Shown: piece by piece, positions 61,732 through 64,000 of the stretch | How positions within the stretch are numbered: position 1 is the stretch's first letter | Layout of the letters: each line of letters starts with the position of its first letter | Assembly (NCBI RefSeq): GCF_014639235.1 | Contig: NZ_BMFU01000004.1 | Span: forward strand, 303,222 to 367,221 | Direction of reading: 5' to 3' | Source of the DNA: Paenibacillus silvae | GTDB taxonomy: Bacteria; Bacillota; Bacilli; Paenibacillales; Paenibacillaceae | Length of the DNA: 64,000 nt | The notes under the pieces: model-generated | What the model was told of the DNA's origin: nothing | Seen by the model: only the letters and a program-made list of their open reading frames with translations | Databases searched by the model: none | Program-made: the position numbers and the translations under genes

Positions 61732-64000
61732 GAGCGATTTTGAAAGGACGCTGGTGGATCATGGGGCTGTGGATTGCCGCAGCTGCTGTGTTAATGTTCA
61801 CCGCACCTAATATGAGTGAGTTAATTCGTGAGAAGGGGCAGTTTTCCGTCCCGGAAGGATATTCTTCCACCAATGCTGCGGCGATTCTGGAAGAAGCTGC
61901 GGCTCAAAAAGGAGAACAGAAGGGCACGGCTATTGCGTTAGTTTTCCATAATCCGGATGGACTCGGAGCAGCAGGCAAGCAGGAGGCAGAGAAGGCGATC
62001 AAGCAGCTTGAGGCTGATAAGCAGAAGCTGGGTATCGTGTCCATTGTAGAGCCATTTTCTCAGCCAGAGCTGGCAGACAAGATGATCTCGAAGGATGGCA
62101 AAACCATTCTGACATCCATCTCCATCGAGATGGGTGACCGTACTGTCAAGGAAATGCGGCAGGATCTGAATGACGCACTGAAATCAGTCAATGTTGAACA
62201 TTATCTCACAGGTAAAAATTTGATTGACGAAGATACGATCGAGAGCTCCCAAGAGGGACTCAAGAAATCGGAATACATCACGGTTGTCTTCATTTTACTA
62301 ATTCTTTTCATTGTATTCCGCTCGTTTGTCGCTCCATTTGTACCGCTTCTGACGGTGGGCATCAGTTACATCGTATCCCAGCAGATTGTAGCGTTCCTGG
62401 TTGACGGAGTTGACTTTCCGATCTCCACTTTCACACAGATCTTCATGGTTGCGGTTATGTTCGGGATAGGTACGGACTATTGCATTCTGTTGATCAGCCG
62501 ATTCAAGGAAGAACTGGCGCATCATGAGAACACATGGGATGCCATTATTGCTACTTATCGCACAGCGGGTAAAACCGTATTTTTCTCGGCACTCGCAGTA
62601 TTGGTTGGATTTGTGGCCATCGGCTTTGCACAGTTTATGCTGTATCGATCTGCGGTGGCGGTAGCGGTCGGTATAGCCGTGATGATGCTTGCACTGGTCA
62701 CTATTGTTCCATTTTTTATGGCCGTGCTTGGAAGAAAACTATTCTGGCCTTCCAAAGGCTCACTGGAGCATCCGGAGAGCGGAATCTATGGTGCAGCCGG
62801 GAAATTCTCGCTTAAACGTCCGTGGGCAGCCCTGCTGATTGTTGCGGCGGTTACTGTGCCGCTTTTGATAACTTATAATGGAAAATTGTCATTTAACAGT
62901 CTCGATGAGATTGGTGACAAATATGATTCGGTTAAAGCCTTTAACATAATTTCAGACAGCTTTGGTCCAGGTGAATCCTTGCCGGGTCAAATTGTCATTC
63001 AGAATGACGAGCCGATGGATAATGTGAAGTATATGGCTGTAGCTGAGAAAATTAGTCGTGAAGTCGAAAAGGTTCCTGGTGTTGCAGGTGTACGCAGTGT
63101 AACACGTCCGACCGGGGATGAGATCAAGGACTTTGAAGTTACCAAGCAGGTGGGTACACTCTCTGATGGTCTGGGCGAAGGCAAGACGGGGCTGGACAAA
63201 ATCAGTGATGGTCTTAGCAAAGCAAGCAATGAGTTGAGCAAAAATGAACCTCAGCTCAAAGAAGCGGCTAACGGAGCCGGAGAGCTGACCAAGGGCACAA
63301 GCCAGCTGCAATCCGGGATTACACAGCTTAGCGATGGGCTGAAGCGGATTGAAAAAGGTATCCGCGACGGTTCATCTGGTGCTGGCGATCTGAAGGCGGG
63401 TCTTCAGCAAGCCAAATCCAGTGCAGAGCAGCTTGCGAAAGCGAATGATCAGCTGCTGCAAGCCTATCGTCAAGCGGGAGCAGGTGTAGCTGCGCTAGGC
63501 GACGGCGCGAAGGAACTGGAGCAGCAGCTGACGGGAGTGTCAACAGCTCTGACAAATCTGACACAATCTTTTGCTGCGCTTGAGGAGCGTTACCCTGAGC
63601 TTCAGCAGGATGCTGACTACCAGCGAATTAAAGGTACGATTGGTCAGACGGGTACAGGTACAGCGCAGCTTGCGCAGGGACTGTCCCAGATTCAAACCAA
63701 TCTAAGTGCTGCCGCAGCCGGAATTAATCAAGCGAATGAAGGTCTTGCTTCTGCCGCAGCTGGACAAAAGGCGCTGGCTGATGGTCTGGGTCAGATCGTT
63801 GCTGGCATTGGACAATTGGAGTCAGGACTGAAGCAGGCTGCGGACGGTCAAGGTAAAGTGATCAAGGAGATTCCTTCGATTCAAAACGGTCTGGGTCAGC
63901 TGCAGGGAGGACAGGAGAAGCTCCAGCAGGGATTCTCCGATATGAGCGGTCAATTGACACAGCTTACAGATGGCCTCAACCAAAGCGTAGACGGTATTAA
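61728..64000 (+). CDS. MMPL/RND-family transporter (YdgH-like), C-terminus beyond the window
   Basis: The frame is open from ATG 61728 to the end of the window (757 codons). It starts with a membrane helix (about residues 8-28), an extracellular domain to about 185, then five or six helices (about 187-340) with the RND-type MFGIGTDYCILLISRF stretch carrying the proton-relay Asp. A second extracellular domain follows with a long helical repeat region (from about codon 478) of recurring SDGL, AxG and LxxG units, as in YhgE/Pip-like proteins. It probably exports a hydrophobic or surface-acting compound. The second half of the transporter is missing only because of the window edge. Confidence 0.88.
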   Translation, partial: MRAILKGRWWIMGLWIAAAAVLMFTAPNMSELIREKGQFSVPEGYSSTNAAAILEEAAAQKGEQKGTAIALVFHNPDGLGAAGKQEAEKAIKQLEADKQKLGIVSIVEPFSQPELADKMISKDGKTILTSISIEMGDRTVKEMRQDLNDALKSVNVEHYLTGKNLIDEDTIESSQEGLKKSEYITVVFILLILFIVFRSFVAPFVPLLTVGISYIVSQQIVAFLVDGVDFPISTFTQIFMVAVMFGIGTDYCILLISRFKEELAHHENTWDAIIATYRTAGKTVFFSALAVLVGFVAIGFAQFMLYRSAVAVAVGIAVMMLALVTIVPFFMAVLGRKLFWPSKGSLEHPESGIYGAAGKFSLKRPWAALLIVAAVTVPLLITYNGKLSFNSLDEIGDKYDSVKAFNIISDSFGPGESLPGQIVIQNDEPMDNVKYMAVAEKISREVEKVPGVAGVRSVTRPTGDEIKDFEVTKQVGTLSDGLGEGKTGLDKISDGLSKASNELSKNEPQLKEAANGAGELTKGTSQLQSGITQLSDGLKRIEKGIRDGSSGAGDLKAGLQQAKSSAEQLAKANDQLLQAYRQAGAGVAALGDGAKELEQQLTGVSTALTNLTQSFAALEERYPELQQDADYQRIKGTIGQTGTGTAQLAQGLSQIQTNLSAAAAGINQANEGLASAAAGQKALADGLGQIVAGIGQLESGLKQAADGQGKVIKEIPSIQNGLGQLQGGQEKLQQGFSDMSGQLTQLTDGLNQSVDGI

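Overview
The window reads as a chromosomal segment of a Gram-positive, low-to-mid GC, spore-former-type bacterium, most likely a Paenibacillus. The evidence is the type of gene rather than any marker: paired YesM/YesN-type two-component systems next to LplA/LplB/YtcP-type sugar importers that lack their own ATPase, many TTG and GTG starts behind strong AGGAGG ribosome sites, and close relatives of Bacillus subtilis NhaK, YwbE, HelD and a YdgG-YdgH-like pair. I saw no rRNA, tRNA, insertion sequence, phage gene or CRISPR array. Genes are dense and most units end in a clear intrinsic terminator.

Layout. 1-8.7 kb: the tail of a YesN-type regulator, an FAD monooxygenase divergent from a MarR gene with a perfect palindrome between them, a small conserved protein, the Na+/H+ antiporter NhaK, a secreted polysaccharide deacetylase, YwbE and a membrane permease. 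9.0-16.2 kb: a sensor kinase, response regulator, two permeases and a solute-binding lipoprotein for an unknown sugar. 16.3-17.0 kb: an orphan membrane protein. 17.4-27.9 kb: a galactan-use locus with kinase, regulator, binding lipoprotein, two permeases, a cytoplasmic GH53 endo-galactanase and a GH42 beta-galactosidase. Oligosaccharides would be sensed, imported, cut by GH53 and finished to galactose by GH42. 28.1-32.2 kb: malic enzyme with an ACT domain, an HD hydrolase, an aromatic-acid exporter-like protein and a possible flavin-binding protein. 32.3-36.9 kb: HelD and adenine deaminase, separated by a 23-bp tandem repeat.

37.3-47.3 kb: a lipoprotein of unknown function, an AraC regulator divergent from a GH31 alpha-xylosidase with a consensus cre site between them, two MFS transporters (one with its MarR regulator), a FucU/RbsD mutarotase, an acetyltransferase and a TraX-like protein. 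47.4-53.0 kb (minus strand): a chemoreceptor followed by a one-module nonribosomal peptide synthetase-like enzyme ending in a reductase. 53.4-64 kb: RpiA, a broken acetyltransferase gene, a MarR regulator, a cobalamin-binding photoreceptor-like protein directly followed by a soluble hybrid histidine kinase, then an alpha/beta hydrolase, a zinc-ribbon membrane protein, a methyltransferase, an acetyltransferase, and a MarR-MMPL transporter pair that runs off the end.

The two most unusual parts are the B12-sensor/hybrid-kinase pair (55.4-58.3 kb) and the A-T-reductase synthetase (47.5-51.2 kb). All family calls come from reading the sequence by eye; no database search was possible.
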